Assembly (NCBI GenBank): GCA_023853785.1
Contig: JAJIRX010000718.1
Coordinates: 115,267-179,266 of the forward strand
Reading direction: 5' to 3'
DNA from: Psilocybe azurescens
Lineage: Eukaryota; Basidiomycota; Agaricomycetes; Agaricales; Agrocybaceae
DNA length: 64,000 nt
A program made the position numbers and the translations under genes. Below are positions 1 through 12,700 of this stretch, in pieces. Numbering within the stretch: the stretch's first letter is position 1; every line of letters begins with the position of its first letter. The notes under the pieces were generated by a model. That model was not told the origin of the DNA. It ran no database searches and worked only from the letters and a program-made list of their open reading frames with translations.

Positions 1-2147
1 AACTCTCCAGACCAATTGGTCATGGTAGAGAGAGGGACAATGACGAGGTATGGGCCGCGTTGCCTCTTGGTTTCGATAAGGAAGGTGATAAGTGAAATCG
101 TCTGGATGGTCTTTCCGAGACCCTGAAAAGATGGAAGTTAGCGGTGAGATAAAAGCTTGTAGGATATCTAAAAACTCGCCATCTCATCGGCCAAGATACC
201 ATTAAGCCTATTGTTGTACAAACTAACCATCCATTGCAAACCCTTGATCTGGTATTCCTTCAGCTTGCCACCGACGAGGATGTCAGGTTGTTTGGTGACT
301 TTCTCTGAGATCCTGTGGGCCACAGCGTAGTAGTCGACCTTCTTATTCTCCGTGATATCGTCGGGGTTGATTTGGGCACCGAAAGTAGCTTCCGTGGCAG
401 GTCCATCTTCCTGCTCGAAGCCAAGCTCGTTCATCGGGCCGCCCTCGTTCTGTTGAGCGACAACGGCTTGGGCCAACGAGTCGAGGTAGGCGTCTGTCTG
501 CCTGAGCAAATGCGTGATACGGGTATCCTTGGCAGAGTCGAGAAGCTTGATATACGCCTCTTCATCGTCGGCTTTGAGTGCTCTGAGACGCTCTTTCGCG
601 ATCCGTTCAATGCGCTTCTGTTCTTCCTTCTCGGTATGAGCATGGAAGTTGAGAACTGCGCGACCGAGTCGGGTGATCCTGTCTTGGGCTACACGATTGA
701 CGGCGATGACTTCCTTGCCGTGAGCGCAGATGATGCCCAGCTGCTCGACGTGTTTGTGTTTCGCACGTCGTTCGCGCTCCAATCGTTGTTTTCTCTCCGG
801 CGTTCTCGACCATACGGGCGTCACGAATTGTGGGCTTGCGAGTGCGACGGAAGTCAAGACGATTGAGAGGGAGTAGTGAACCGTGCATGAGCTTCTCGGC
901 GACTTGGGCTCTCATGGCTCTTTGCTTGTCTAACACCCGGAGAGACTTGAGTTCGATCAAGGCCCGCAGTTTGCCATGGGCTGTGGCGCTCGGGTGGATG
1001 AGAGCACTGTATGGCCTGAGAGAATCGAGAGGAGTGGCCACAGTGGTGTCATTCTCCTTATCTTCTTTGACCTTTTCGTCCTGGGTGACATCGATATTGG
1101 CGTCGAAACTGCCATCTCCCATGGTGGAAGGCATCCCTTCGAGTTCACGAATCCGTTGCTGGATTCGAGCCTCGATGAAACGCTCGCGTTCGTCTATGAT
1201 CTGGTGGGCGTCTAAGCCTGCTGGCATTATAGTTGGGACGACCAGCCTCTGGAGACGAGTTGCAAAAGGGTGGGATCCATCTCAGAGGGCCGCTTGAGGT
1301 GGGTGAAGGGGTGCCTGTAGGCATTGTAGGGATATATGGGCGAGTTTACGTCGTCTTCGAGGAAAGGCCCTTTGGGGTAGTCGGCGGGGTCGACAGAAGT
1401 AGGTTCGGCCTCTTCTGCCTTGACCGAGCTTTCACGGCCAGAGGTCGATGAAGGGGCGGGAACCGAGCCTGGTTCACCCTTTGAAGCCTTGACGGCAGCA
1501 TCGACGATTCGTGAGGGTACATCTGGTCCTTGAATCATCTTTTCGAGGTCCGGGATTGCTGTGTTAGGCACTCGGGTGGCGTGTAGCAGATAGTCCGGGA
1601 CGGGCTGGCCACGGGAAACAAGCTTAAAAGCTTGTATTTGGGCACGAAGAGCGTTAATCTGATCGGTGGTGAAGGAGACAGGGGTCTGGGAAGTGGAAGG
1701 GAAGGCCTGTGCGGGCATGGGCCCAGAGGTGATAGATGCTGGAGGAGCAGCGCCATTAGTAAGCTGGGCATGGCCATTTGCCATGGGAGGCTGCTGTGAC
1801 TGAATGTTATTTGTGGGCGCCAGTTGGTTGCGTCCTGGAAGGTATAAGATTAGGAGGACGATATGCAAGTCGGCGAGAAAACAAACGAACGTTGGGACGA
1901 CAGGACATTGATATACTTGAGAAGATTATCTAGCTCATTGGGATTCTTTTGTTCTGATGGATTTTTGCGCAAAAGTTGACCCGCTATGTGGAGAGAGGTA
2001 AGTAGTGCAAGGAGTGATGGGCTGAGCAGGCAGACATACCATGATCATTTGCTGGAGATCAACAGTTGGCTGCCTGAGCTGTTGCTGTTGCTGTTGCTGG
2101 GCGATGTTGGGGGCAACCATGCCGTTGCCCAGCAAAGGAGCAGACAT
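1..2147 (-). CDS. Snf2/Sth1-type chromatin-remodelling ATPase, N-terminal part (runs off left edge)
   Basis: This is the N-terminal portion of a Snf2-family ATPase, the motor of SWI/SNF or RSC, which slides or ejects nucleosomes in the nucleus. Reading leftwards from the ATG at 2147: a poly-Gln tract near 2080-2100, a conserved [12 protein letters not shown] segment near 1890-1925, a QLQ domain ([17 protein letters not shown]) near 1620-1690, an HSA-like basic helical region near 560-950, then the start of the helicase core ([20 protein letters not shown]). The Walker A sequence ADEMGLGKT is assembled across a 57-nt intron at 123-179. The frame breaks twice without a possible intron, at AAAA 1264-1267 (one base short) and TT 803-804 (one base extra). 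Both look like sequencing errors. Snf2 and Sth1 cannot be separated without the C-terminal bromodomain region, which lies outside the window. It is divergent from Ku80. Confidence 0.9.
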
Positions 2148-2423
2148 TTGGGAGGCGAATAGAGAAGGATTACCGTCGCGTCTACCGGAGTTGAGCAGGA
2201 GAACGTTAGCTGAGCTTTGAAAAGGTCACGAAGCCGCCGCGTGATGAATTCAAGTGTTGCACAGGCAGTGCAAACAATGGAGGCACTGTCACAAACACCG
2301 TTACCATCCAGTTTGTCACACTCACCGACTCATTAACAAACACTGTCACGTGCTGCTAATTCAAGTCGCGTCCGTGCCCTAATACTAAATGACTCTATCT
2401 CATTCACCACCACCACCACTACA
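2148..2423. promoter_or_regulatory. Divergent promoter between Snf2/Sth1 and Ku80
   Basis: This 276-bp stretch separates two start codons that face away from each other, so it must hold both promoters. It contains the repeated hexamer CTGTCAC (around 2287 and 2344), a CACGTG E-box-like hexamer near 2347, and a CACCACCAC run just before the Ku80 ATG. The role of these motifs is inferred from position only. Confidence 0.5.
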
Positions 2424-5400
2424 ATGCCTACGGAAAGAGCAGGGGTACGTCGCCCTCCCTTTTCTTTTCCTATTGCTAACTCGACCTTAGTATACCGTGA
2501 CCATGTTTCTCATCGACGTCTCGTCGTCAATGGGCAACATTAGGGCTGTTCAAGTCGAAAACGCGGATAAATCATCTCGTACAATAGAAATGACCAATCT
2601 CGAGTGGAGTCTACAATACGTCAAACTTAAAATACAGGAAATGGTGCATACCCTTCCAGTCTCAAACCTACTTCAAATTAATAACATCTCTAGATATTCA
2701 ATGGACGAAAGACAGACCAGTGTGGTGTCATCATTTTCGGCTCAGAGGGTATTCGCTCTTTACAGCATCTTTTGTATCTTGTACTAAAGCCAGAGGCAGA
2801 TACTAACAATCGCCTCAACACCACAAATGATGGCTATGAATCTGTAGTTGAATATATCCCAATTGCCCAGCCCAACGCACGCACTCTCGCCAAGATTGAC
2901 GCCCTTCAAGCTTCCAACACTTCAGGCGATCGTACGGTCACTCTTCAGCTTGTCCAGATATCTAAAAATAACTTTCCTTTCAGCAATCGACGCGTTGATT
3001 GTTGGTATCGATTCACAGACCAGATACCTTGGAAATAAAAAGTGGACCCGCAAAATCGTCATTGTCACAGATGGTGAAAGTCCAATTGAAGTCGAAGATT
3101 GGGAAGCTACCGTCGAAAAGATGGATGAACTCGGTGTGACACTGACAGTCGTGTAAGTCCTCAACTATCTCCCCTGGGTACTCTCCTCGCTCACATATAC
3201 ATTAGTGGAGTGGACTTTGATGACAACGAACTACCGTACACGGAGCCCAACAAGAGCAACATCAAGGTAATTGCCAGCGTGTGCTCCATTTTGAAGCTAC
3301 CTTACACAATACCTTACAGAGTGTCAATGAAAATTTTTATAAAGAATTGACTTCTGCCATGCAGTCAGGAGTCGTAGGAACATGCGCCTACGCAATTCGC
3401 GAAGCCACAGCACCAGAAGTCAAAATTGTCAAATCTACTCTAGTGGGCACACAACTGCGCATTGGTGATATCGACGCCAGATCAGACGAAGCCATTGAAC
3501 TTCCTGTCAAAATGAGTAAATGCACCGCTCTTGCCCGACCCAAAACGTGGAAAAAGTTCACATTGATGCAAAAAACAAAGACTGGCGAGAATGAAATGGA
3601 AGTAGATGAGCCGGAAGCCAATTTCGATCCTGACAAACCGGCCGTGTACTCTCAAGTCAAGATGAAAACGGAATATGTTGTCGAACCTGAAGAAGACGAA
3701 GATGAAGACAAAGAAACGGTTAAAAGCGAAGACATAGATGGGAGACATGAAAATGAAGCAGGAAAATGACGACGACACTGTGAACCTGTTGGATGGAAAG
3801 TCTGCTGCTACTCAACTTCCTTCCAAAGAATCTGCGACATATATAGATAAAGAGGATCTCATTCGAGGCTTCAAATATGGGTCAACCTACGCGCCTTGTC
3901 CAGACGGCCAGTTCCCGAAACTGCAAACACACAAAGGCATCGATGTGATTAGCTTTTTCCTGCCAAAACTGTGCGTGCTGCCTTCATACTTACATCTACT
4001 CGTCTACTAATCTGTTAACCTTTTCGATAAAGTTCCGTCGTGAATTGGCCATGGGTGAATTATCGTATGTCTGGGCCGACCCCAATCGTCCAGTAGAGCA
4101 AGTCGCGCTATCCTCCATTGTACAGGCTATGCACGAGCGCAGATTAATGGCTATCGGCCGCCTGGTAACAAGAGATGATATGGACCCAAAGATGGGCGTC
4201 TTAGCTCCCATTATGTTCGACGGTGTGGATTGTTTACTTTGGATTCCGGTCAGTATTGTGAAATGATAAATTCCCATCCCCCGACACTGATAGGCTGTCC
4301 CTTTAGGCGCCTTTTGCTGACGACGTTCGGAAGTACACCTTCGCGTCACTGGATAAACTCGTTAATAAGAAGGGTGAGATTCTGACGAAACATCCTTATC
4401 TGCCCACGCAGGAGCAGCTCGAGGCGATGGATAAGTTTGTGGACGCCATGGATCTCATGGACGCCGGCGAAAGACTGAATATGGGTGAGTATGATTCATC
4501 TTCGTCAATATCCCGTGGTTCGAGGACAGGTTGATTGATTGGCATATCCCAGTGATCGTTACCCTTGGTTCGATACACGAGAGTCGTATAACCCTGCGAT
4601 ACACCGCGTTAAGCAGGCTATGTTCCACTGCGCTGTCGTTAAGGATATCGTAGAATATCCAGTCCCACCACCTCATCCCGAGACCATCAAGTACTTTGAC
4701 CCGCCTAAGAGGGTGTTAAAGAGAGCCCGGGATGCCGTCGAGGAATGTAAATCCGTGTTCAAAGTTCAAGAAGGCATGTTTTGCTGTTTCTTACGCATTG
4801 CGGTATGTTAACTTAGTTCAATTAGTTCCGAAGAGGGTCGCAAAGGCCAAAAGGAGGATTATGCGCGCGTCGCGGAGGATGAAGACGACGAAGTGTTGCT
4901 TCTGGATCGTAAACAGCCTGCCTCATCGCGTACACGGTCGCAGATGAACATCGTCCAAGGCGAATCATCTTCTTCCTCCGCGCATGCGAAGGTGGCCGCT
5001 AAAGCCAAGGAAGGCAGCGAAACTGAAGACGAGGATGACGAGGAAGAGATGCTCCTTGACAAGAAGAATACTCCTGCAGCACCAGCATCGTCGTCCCGGG
5101 ACCCTCTCCCGACGCCTGCGAGGTCACTGTCGCCCCAGATCGATGCCGGCCGCGCGCCGGGGAGGATTATAGGGAACACGTACCCTTTGAAGGATTTCAA
5201 GAAGAATATCGCGCGCGGGGATTTGGTGACGAAGGCCGTGGAGGATCTAGCGGCCGTTATTACGGAGGTTGTTATGAAGCCTTTTGCGACGAGGAGGACG
5301 GATGAGATGCTGGAGTGCATGTCGTTTTTGAGGGGAACGTGCCTTGTGGTCAGTATTTTTTTTAAATAAAATATCTCGTTTGAAGAACTTATGCATTGGA

Positions 5401-5724
5401 TTTGGGTAGGAGGATGAGATTGATGCGTGGAACGCGTGAGTTGTTTGAGATTTTCATCAATACTGAATCTGACCTGGATCTTTCAACTAGGTTTATCCGT
5501 GAACTGAAAGAAAAGTGTCTGACGAAACCTGGCAATCCTCATTTTTGGGAGAAGATCCAGGGAGTTGGTAGAGAGCTTAGTTTGATCAACAAACAAGAGG
5601 CGAAGAAACAAGGAGGTGATTCTGATGTTACAGAGAACGAGGCTGTAGAAGTGAGTTGTTTTTTTGCTATCTTGCACCTGCAAGCATTGATCAATCACGT
5701 TTGCTTTACCAGTTCATTTCATAA
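2424..5724 (+). CDS. KU80: Ku80 (XRCC5) subunit of the Ku DNA end-binding heterodimer
   Basis: With Ku70 this protein rings broken DNA ends for non-homologous end joining and protects telomeres. The first exon is only MPTERAG (ATG at 2424), spliced to a von Willebrand A-like N-domain opening FLIDVSSSMG. Other joins give KTDQCGVIIFGSE near 2720 and IVIVTDGE near 3060. The Ku core is recognisable as DLIRGFKYGS (about 3858), LSSIVQAMHERRLMAIGRL (about 4110) and a C-terminal helical region near 5160-5330. At least ten short introns interrupt it. Between the beta-barrel strands there is a long acidic, charged insert (about 3600-3850). One frame break lies in GGG 3740-3742 (one base extra). The last intron, 5651-5712, leads to a stop at 5722-5724. 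Using a later acceptor near 5764 would end the protein near 5815 instead, so the very C-terminus is uncertain. Confidence 0.9.
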
Positions 5725-5878
5725 ATTTGATATTTTTGGGTGTTGCGAGATTTGATGCCTGCAGGAGATGATAAACACCGCGTTTTTTTTTCGACATTTA
5801 CATTTCATTATTTTATACCCATGTACATAACGAAAGTTTTAGCAACAGAAATACAGCAACAGTTATCAAAAATTTTCA

Positions 5879-7974
5879 TCAAGAATTTTTGCTCCACCAG
5901 CCTCCTAGCAAGCTGCTAATTCCTCCACGAGCAGGCTGCTGAGATTCTACAATAGGCTCGATGTGTTCCTCTACTTTTGCTTTTGGCAGCTGCTTCCTCT
6001 CCGGCACGGGCTCTGCCTTCCTGCTCTTGGTCTGAGAGGGTGCAACGATGGGCGGTGGAACAGGTTGTTTCCCAGCGCGTTGTTGGAGTCGGTCCATGTC
6101 CAGCTCGACGTAGTTGAGTGCAATGTTGAAGAATAAGGGTTTCTTATATGTTGCTGGATCGGCTTTGACAGAACCCCCGTTGTACGCGAACCAGTCTCGT
6201 TTGTATTGTACACCGTCTGAGGCAATTGCGCTTTCCAGTTCCTTTATATCCTCGTCTTTGAGCGAGAAAAAGGAAGGTATGGAGGTATTGATAGGATCCG
6301 ACTCGGATAATGAGAGACTTGACCCAGTTTCTCGCAGATGGATGGTAGCGTGTTGCAGGAGTGTAAGTGCCTCGGCGTATTTCTTGACAGCGTTGTAGCA
6401 TTGCGCGAGGTATACGCATCGGCGGGCATTCGTGAAGGATATTCTGGCTTCGACAGCTGAGGTAATGTCGGCGTTGTCGTCTACTATGTTGAGGGTGCGC
6501 ATTTGAGTCAGACTTTGAAGGACGGTATCGAGCAGCTTCACCACAGCTGGGTAGAGTCTGCTGTCGACTGGGCCTGCATTTCCTTTGCCCTTGCCTGCTG
6601 TTGGCTTTTTCTGGGCTGGGATTCTGGATTTTTCGTTGCTTCCTGAGCTTAGAAGGGTCTCCATGAGGAGCAGATCGCGTTGGATGCGGCGAGAGAGAAG
6701 TTGGTAGACGATGTAGGCGTGGACGAAATGTATGTCTCTACCACCACTGGCTGAAGCATTTACACCGGTTCCGCTAAGCTAAGAGTGGTGGTTAAGGATA
6801 GATAGTGAAGCAAAGCAAATGTATGGCGACGCACCTGTTGAGTTTCCTGTAATTTCCGGGCAACTTCCTCTGCATCACTCAAAGCTAATAGAACCGCATC
6901 ATAAGCTGTGACGCCTAATTTAGACTTCTTGGTATGACGATTATCTTCGCTGATTGCTACTTCAGCCTTTTGTACTCGTAATAGAACGTCGACAAGCTCA
7001 GGGTATCGGACTGGAACCGGTTGGTCTTCCCAAGTGATTGGCCTGAGATTAGATGGCGAAACCGAAGACTTCTCTTCACTCTGCAGCTTGGTTAGAAGCG
7101 CGTCGCAGTTTTCTACTATTTCGTTGCGGTATTTGGGTGCTATATCCGCTACGATTCCGTTGACGTCGTAGGCTTTGGCACGACCTAGTTCGTGGGCGCA
7201 ATAGCGGATTTCTGGGCTAATTTCATCTGAGAACAGGACGGCTAGAGCCTGGTCGCGACTGGTTGACGACGTCTCCGCAAGGTCGTCCAAGAGGGATCTT
7301 GCTACGCTGAGCTGAATGAGAGCATCCTCGAAGTCGTCTCGGTAGCGGAGGAATCGACCGTTGAGAATGATGGTGTAAATTGTAACTTCGATCAAGTTCT
7401 CAGCGGACAGCCGCGATGAGGCATATAGGCTCTGGCAAAGGGAAAGAAGCTGGGTAGACCAGTTCACTGCACGACGGAATCGGCCTGTTGCGCTGTGTCT
7501 GAGAGCACTGGCGTTGTCCTTATTAACTGGTAGAAGAGCTGAGCTTGTGAGTTCTTGAGAGTATGCCCATGCACGTTCTGCCTCGAAAAGTAGGAGCTGT
7601 AGGCTGTTGAAAAGCAGCTCAGGACAACTCCAGATGTGAACAATGGTTGTCACTCACTGTCCGTCCTTTGCAGTGTCGGGACTTAAAGGGGCAACTTCTT
7701 GAAATCTCTGCCTTTGCCGTGCGTCATCTTGAGGCTAGAACGCAGTCGATGTGTGCGATTGGCGCAATGTTTACTGTAATACGAGTCAATGAGCTATAGT
7801 CCGAGTAAATCTCGCAAAAAGACGCACCGGTAGCGTACGAAATCATTATAGCGCAACCCGTATGCGTTTCTCTGCTCATTTGCAAGCTGAAGTGCTGCAA
7901 TGGCTAATTGAGTAAGAGTATTAGCCCAAGACTGACACGTATTCACCTCTGAATACGACGACGTTGTCTGCCAT
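5879..7974 (-). CDS. SRP68: Signal recognition particle subunit SRP68
   Basis: SRP68 binds SRP RNA together with SRP72 in the cytosolic particle that targets nascent chains to the ER. The ATG at 7972-7974 opens a short exon (MADNVVVFR) that splices to [23 protein letters not shown] and then [15 protein letters not shown], the family's N-terminal RNA-binding signature. Downstream are helical, TPR-like segments (for example [17 protein letters not shown] near 7430-7480 and [20 protein letters not shown] near 6350-6420), then a Pro/Lys-rich tail and a final SSLLGGWW near 5890. One frame break lies at GGGG 7688-7691 (one base short); the expected residues KLPPL resume with one more C on the coding strand. 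It is tail-to-tail with Ku80 and head-to-head with Get3. Confidence 0.9.
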
Positions 7975-8104
7975 GAGTGAGAAAATTTCCAGGATGTTCG
8001 GGAGGCTGGATGATGGATTGAGAAAGAATGTGCACGCGTCAGGCCGATCAACTGTTAAGCTTATCTCAATTCACATTCATTCCTCATCTATCACTTACAA
8101 CACA
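7975..8104. promoter_or_regulatory. 130-bp divergent promoter shared by SRP68 and Get3
   Basis: Only 130 bp separate the two start codons, so the two promoters must overlap or be one bidirectional element. An ACGCGT hexamer, the core of the MluI cell-cycle box bound by MBF-type factors in other fungi, lies at 8034-8039, and the Get3-proximal part is CT-rich. There is no obvious TATA box. Factor binding is inferred. Confidence 0.55.
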
Positions 8105-9604
8105 ATGGAAGGTGAACTCTTGCCGCCAACTCTTCAAAATGTCCTCGACCAAACCTCACTGAAGTGGATTTTCTGTGGTCAGATCTCTTGATTGTTTCCT
8201 GAGTTATAGAATTGACACTCGTCGTCTGATTACAGGAGGAAAGGGTGGTGTAGGTATGCATCGTATCTTTATATTGCCAGATGCACCTCCATTGACCAAA
8301 TTTAATAGGCAAAACAACCACTTCGTGCTCTCTCGCGATACAACTGGCTAAATGCCGCAAATCTGTCCTGTTAATTGTACGACAGCCAGATACCTCTTCC
8401 TCCGACCTTCGTTCACTAACCTTCTGTGGTCAAAGTCAACAGATCCTGCCCATAATTTATCAGATGCTTTTGGTCAGAAGTTCTCCAAGGACGCTACGAA
8501 GGTCAATGGATTCGACAACCTTTTCGCCATGGAAATTGATCCTACGAGCTCTATTCAAGAGATGGTCGAGCAATGTAGGCGGCTTTCGTTGTTGTTCAGC
8601 AATGGCATTCGCTGATACATAGGAACACAGCGGATTCGAATGGCATGATGGGCTCAATGATGCAAGATTTGGCATTTGCGATCCCTGGTGTGGATGAAGC
8701 CATGAGTTTCGCGGAGATCATGAAGTGAGTTGGGTATAACTTGTTCTATTGAATAGCTACTGACGAATGGTGTTTGAAGACACGTTAAATCTATGGAGTA
8801 CTCCGTTATTGTATTTGATACTGCACCGACAGGACACACTCTTCGTTTCTTGTCATTCCCGACTGTTCTTGAGAAGGCACTGGGGAAACTAAGCAGCCTC
8901 GGATCTCGCTTTGGACCTATGATCAGCCAGGTACATGGCTCCCACACTGAGTTTCTGTCTTCATTTCGCTCAATATGCACAGATGTCAGCGATGATGGGT
9001 GGAGAGGCCGGCACTCAAGAAGACATGTTCGCCAAGTTGGAGAATATGCGTGCCGTTATTACCGAAGTTAACACACAATTTAAAGACCCGGTGAGTAGCT
9101 TTTCAAAATGGAACTTGGGAACTTTACTGACCACGATGTCGGGATTTCTCAGGAGAAGACAACTTTCGTTTGTGTTTGCATATCGGAATTCTTGTCTCTA
9201 TACGAGACAGAACGTCTTATCCAAGAACTCACGGCATATGAGATCGACACTCATAATATTGTCGTAAATCAACTATTATTCCCCAAGAAATGTATTTGAT
9301 TTTCCATTTTCAATCACATCGCAGCAGTCTACTAACTCAGTATATAGCATCAAATTGTGAACATTGTCATGTTCGCCAGAAGATGCAGCAAAAATACCTG
9401 GGAGAAGCCCACGAACTATACGATGAATTTTTCCATATCGTCCAGCTTCCCTTACTCACAGAAGAAGTTCGCGGTCCGGAGAAGCTAAAAGCTTTCAGCC
9501 AGATGCTTGTCGAGCCATACGTCCCTCCCTCAGGATTAACTTGCTTGCACATACACTACATACACACGTTTACCTGTGCTCTGTTAAACAATATAAAAGA
9601 GTAA
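8105..9604 (+). CDS. GET3: Get3/TRC40 ATPase for tail-anchored protein insertion
   Basis: Get3 is the cytosolic ATPase that carries tail-anchored membrane proteins to the Get1/2 receptor on the ER. The start [24 protein letters not shown] splices to a deviant Walker A GGKGGVGKTT, then [16 protein letters not shown] (switch I), [19 protein letters not shown] (switch II region), a Met-rich groove segment ([21 protein letters not shown]) and the zinc-binding CEHCHVRQ (CxxC) that holds the dimer. It ends close after LVEPYVPP, at the usual length for the family. All exon joins keep frame without invoking an error, in contrast to most neighbours. An 18-nt exon (8236-8253) encodes most of the P-loop. 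Get3 is divergent from SRP68, another ER-targeting gene. Confidence 0.95.
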
Positions 9605-9777
9605 TTGACGCGTATGCAGTTCCATAGTGATGGTCATGATTATTACTTGAGCCTGCCTGGCTAACAAGAGTGCCTATAGCTACAGAAAGCAACAGAGCGG
9701 GGTCTACAATTACAAGAATTAGATACAGAATAATTTACAGTTTGAGGGGATAAATTAGTGGCATAGCTTGTAAGATG

Positions 9778-12700
9778 TTATGATGCTAGAACACGTTCGA
9801 CCTCTTCTGACCAGTCAAATCCTTCACCATTACCAAGCGGACGAGGTTTGCGACGGATTGGTTTGGGACGCTGTTTGAAAACACGCTGATTGCTACCTTC
9901 AAAGCGCTTCCCAGACGCCTGCTGCGCGAGGCCCTTGACTTCGCCAAAGTCTTTTGGTGGCTTGGGCTTTGAGGAACGCGGGGCTGTTAGCGCGATGGGC
10001 GAGACAGTCGGATTCCATGTACCCCTCGAGGGTGCCTTCGAACGCTTGCTCTCGTCTGTCAGGCATTGGCGCACCATCTTTGCAGAGAGACCCGCCGTTC
10101 GTCTTGGCTAGGACTTGGATTATATCCAGACTCTCGCCTGGCGGGATTGGAGTGGGCTGGGAAGGCGTCACGCAGGGCATGTCGACTTCTTTGCGGAGAA
10201 CGTGGTCGACGTCGACGGCGGAGAAGAATGCGACGCCCTGTGGGAGGTCGTCCATGCCCAGCTTGTATGCGAACAGCGCGCGCGTCCAGAGGTTGGCGAT
10301 CTGCATGGCGAGCGCGGCGCGGTATTTGTCTTCTTCGGCGACGAGATAGCGGAGCTCGTCGTGCACTGAGATCATATAGCGCGCGTTGATGTTGTATTTT
10401 TCGATGAGGTGGTTCATTGAGACGATGAGGAGGTGCAGGTAGTCGACGCCGGAGGATTGGACCGCCCAGTTGATGCGCGAGGGCATGTAATCCGAGCCGA
10501 ACCCTTCTGGAAGGTACTCTTTCGACAGGGCGTACGTGACACCACAACCGAGAGCGGGCGTCTGCGGCTTGTCGGAGGTGGCGATCTCTTCGAGCTTGTT
10601 AAACAGGTAGCTTTCTGTCCCGCCGAACCAGAATTTTCGGTCGAAGATATCCGTGCGGTGGGTGTTCTTCCCTTTCGTGGATGCGTATAGGTTGTCGGCG
10701 AGCTTCTGTGCCTCCTCCGGCAGCATCGCAGCGTTGGACTGGAGCAGGAGCAGCATGGCATGGCGCATACCCGCCCCATAGATCCGCGAGTAATTGAACA
10801 CTTTCGCCTGGTCGCGCGAGATGCCCAAGATGCTCGCCGTCTTAGAATGCAGATCGGTGCCCGCGGCCTTGGTGCCCTCGAGCGTCATCCACCCGATCGC
10901 AGACGCACCGTGGAACCCGAACTGCGCGTCGCCCATGCAGCTGGAGATCCACAGCTCCTCGCTGTCCACGTCCGCGCCGACGATCGCGTACCCCGACGGC
11001 GCGCGCACCATGGCCTTGAGCTCGGAGCCCACGCGGTTCTTCTTCGCGTTGCTCGCGGTGAGCCAGGTCTTCTCGATCGCGCGCCGCGTGACGGTGCCCA
11101 TGGTCGTCATCTGCGGGAGGATGATGCCGTATTTCTTGCCCTCTTCTGTTGGTGTGGGCAGGCCTGAGGGAGAGCTTGGGGTTCTGCCATATGACCAGCT
11201 GGTTCATGACCCTGTCGCGGGCGCTGATCCAGTAGCTGCACATCGAGTTCATGTCCAGTGCTTCTTTGGCCTCGTCGCCTGGGCTCTTCAGCGTTCCGTT
11301 CTGAGCGTATTTGAGGAATGTCTTTCCTAGCGGGTTGGCAACGTTGGCTTTGTCACCGTCTTTGTGGGGCAGTTTGTAGAAGAGATACCCTTCAGTGAGG
11401 GTCGCTTGTTGTAGAGCCTCGTCTTCTGGGGCATAGAACGACATAGGCGTATACCGCGTTTTGAATTTATCTTGCCCAGGAACGCGGAACGTCCACCCAT
11501 GTTCGCGAGAGTAGAAGAGGGGTACCCGCACCACGACAGACGTAGGAGGATAGGTGCAATGCGATTGCGCACGGTCACCTCGAGAGTGCCTGCAGGCATG
11601 TCTTTCTTCGGTTTCTTAGCCTCCCAGTACCATTTTGGCCAGACAACGGCGGGCGGTTTGAGGGGTTTGACCTTCACCACTCGCGTCTTTTTGGGAGGAG
11701 TGATGAGACTGCCGTCTTCGTTGTATTGTTTAGGCACGGGTGTCCAGTCTAGCTGTGATAGCCACGGGTCGGTTTCTCGCTCGGCGGAGGGCATTTCTAG
11801 TAGTGAATCGGCGAGAGCGATAATTCGATCGTTCAGAATTTCGATCTTTGTCGCCGTTGCAGAGAGCCAACGCAAGGTCTGGGTCAGCAGCTGATTGCAT
11901 GTCCCCAGACGCGAGAAGCTTCGCGGCAGCCTTGGCGATAACGGTCTTGGTCTTGTTTTTCTGGCCTTGTCGTAACTGCAGAAGCGTAACTTGATCGTTG
12001 ACGAGGTAGTGCCATCCTTCCTGTTTCATCGTAGCGAATCGGGTGACCATCGTAGGAGAGTTTCAGCATGAGCGGGACGGTGGCGTCTGCTTTCACGCTT
12101 GCGCTTGGATTTGAAATGACCCGAAGGTACCATTTGGGTGCATGGGTTTCTGGATCATGAGAGGTGGGATCTTCTGGTTCAGACGGATATTCCTGGAACT
12201 GTTGAGCAGAACCTCAGTCAGCGCCAGTATACGTTTTAGAAAACATTAATATCACAAACATCTTCGGGAGGGAAGATCCCTCGAGACTTTCCGGCAACCT
12301 TGGGTGTCCAATCAAGTTGGCACAACCAAGGATCCGATTTCCACTTTTCTTCTTCACCGCGATCCATCAGGCCTTTTGCGTTCTCTGCGAGAACCTTGAG
12401 CTTCGTCTGGACCTTTTCCTGCATGTCGTTGCAGATGCCTTCAGCATTCCGCACGTATGCTTCCCAGTTCTCATCCACTGGCAAAAGGAAGAACCCATAG
12501 TCAATATTCCGGCGAAAGACACAGGATGTGGGCATGCTTTAAGGAAAGCTGGTAGTGTAGCGGCGAAGACTTCATGAGTGACTTGAACATCGGTTGCACA
12601 GTAATCGAGATAATCTGTGACATTGTCGCGGATGTGCGAAGGCTCCATCTCCATCAAGTCGTTTCTGATCATTTTGTCCATTACGATGCCGCAGTGCAGT

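Noticed and set aside
315..1297. Plus-strand open frames of 155-183 codons opposite the Snf2 gene
   Set aside because: They are shadows of a well-supported minus-strand coding sequence.
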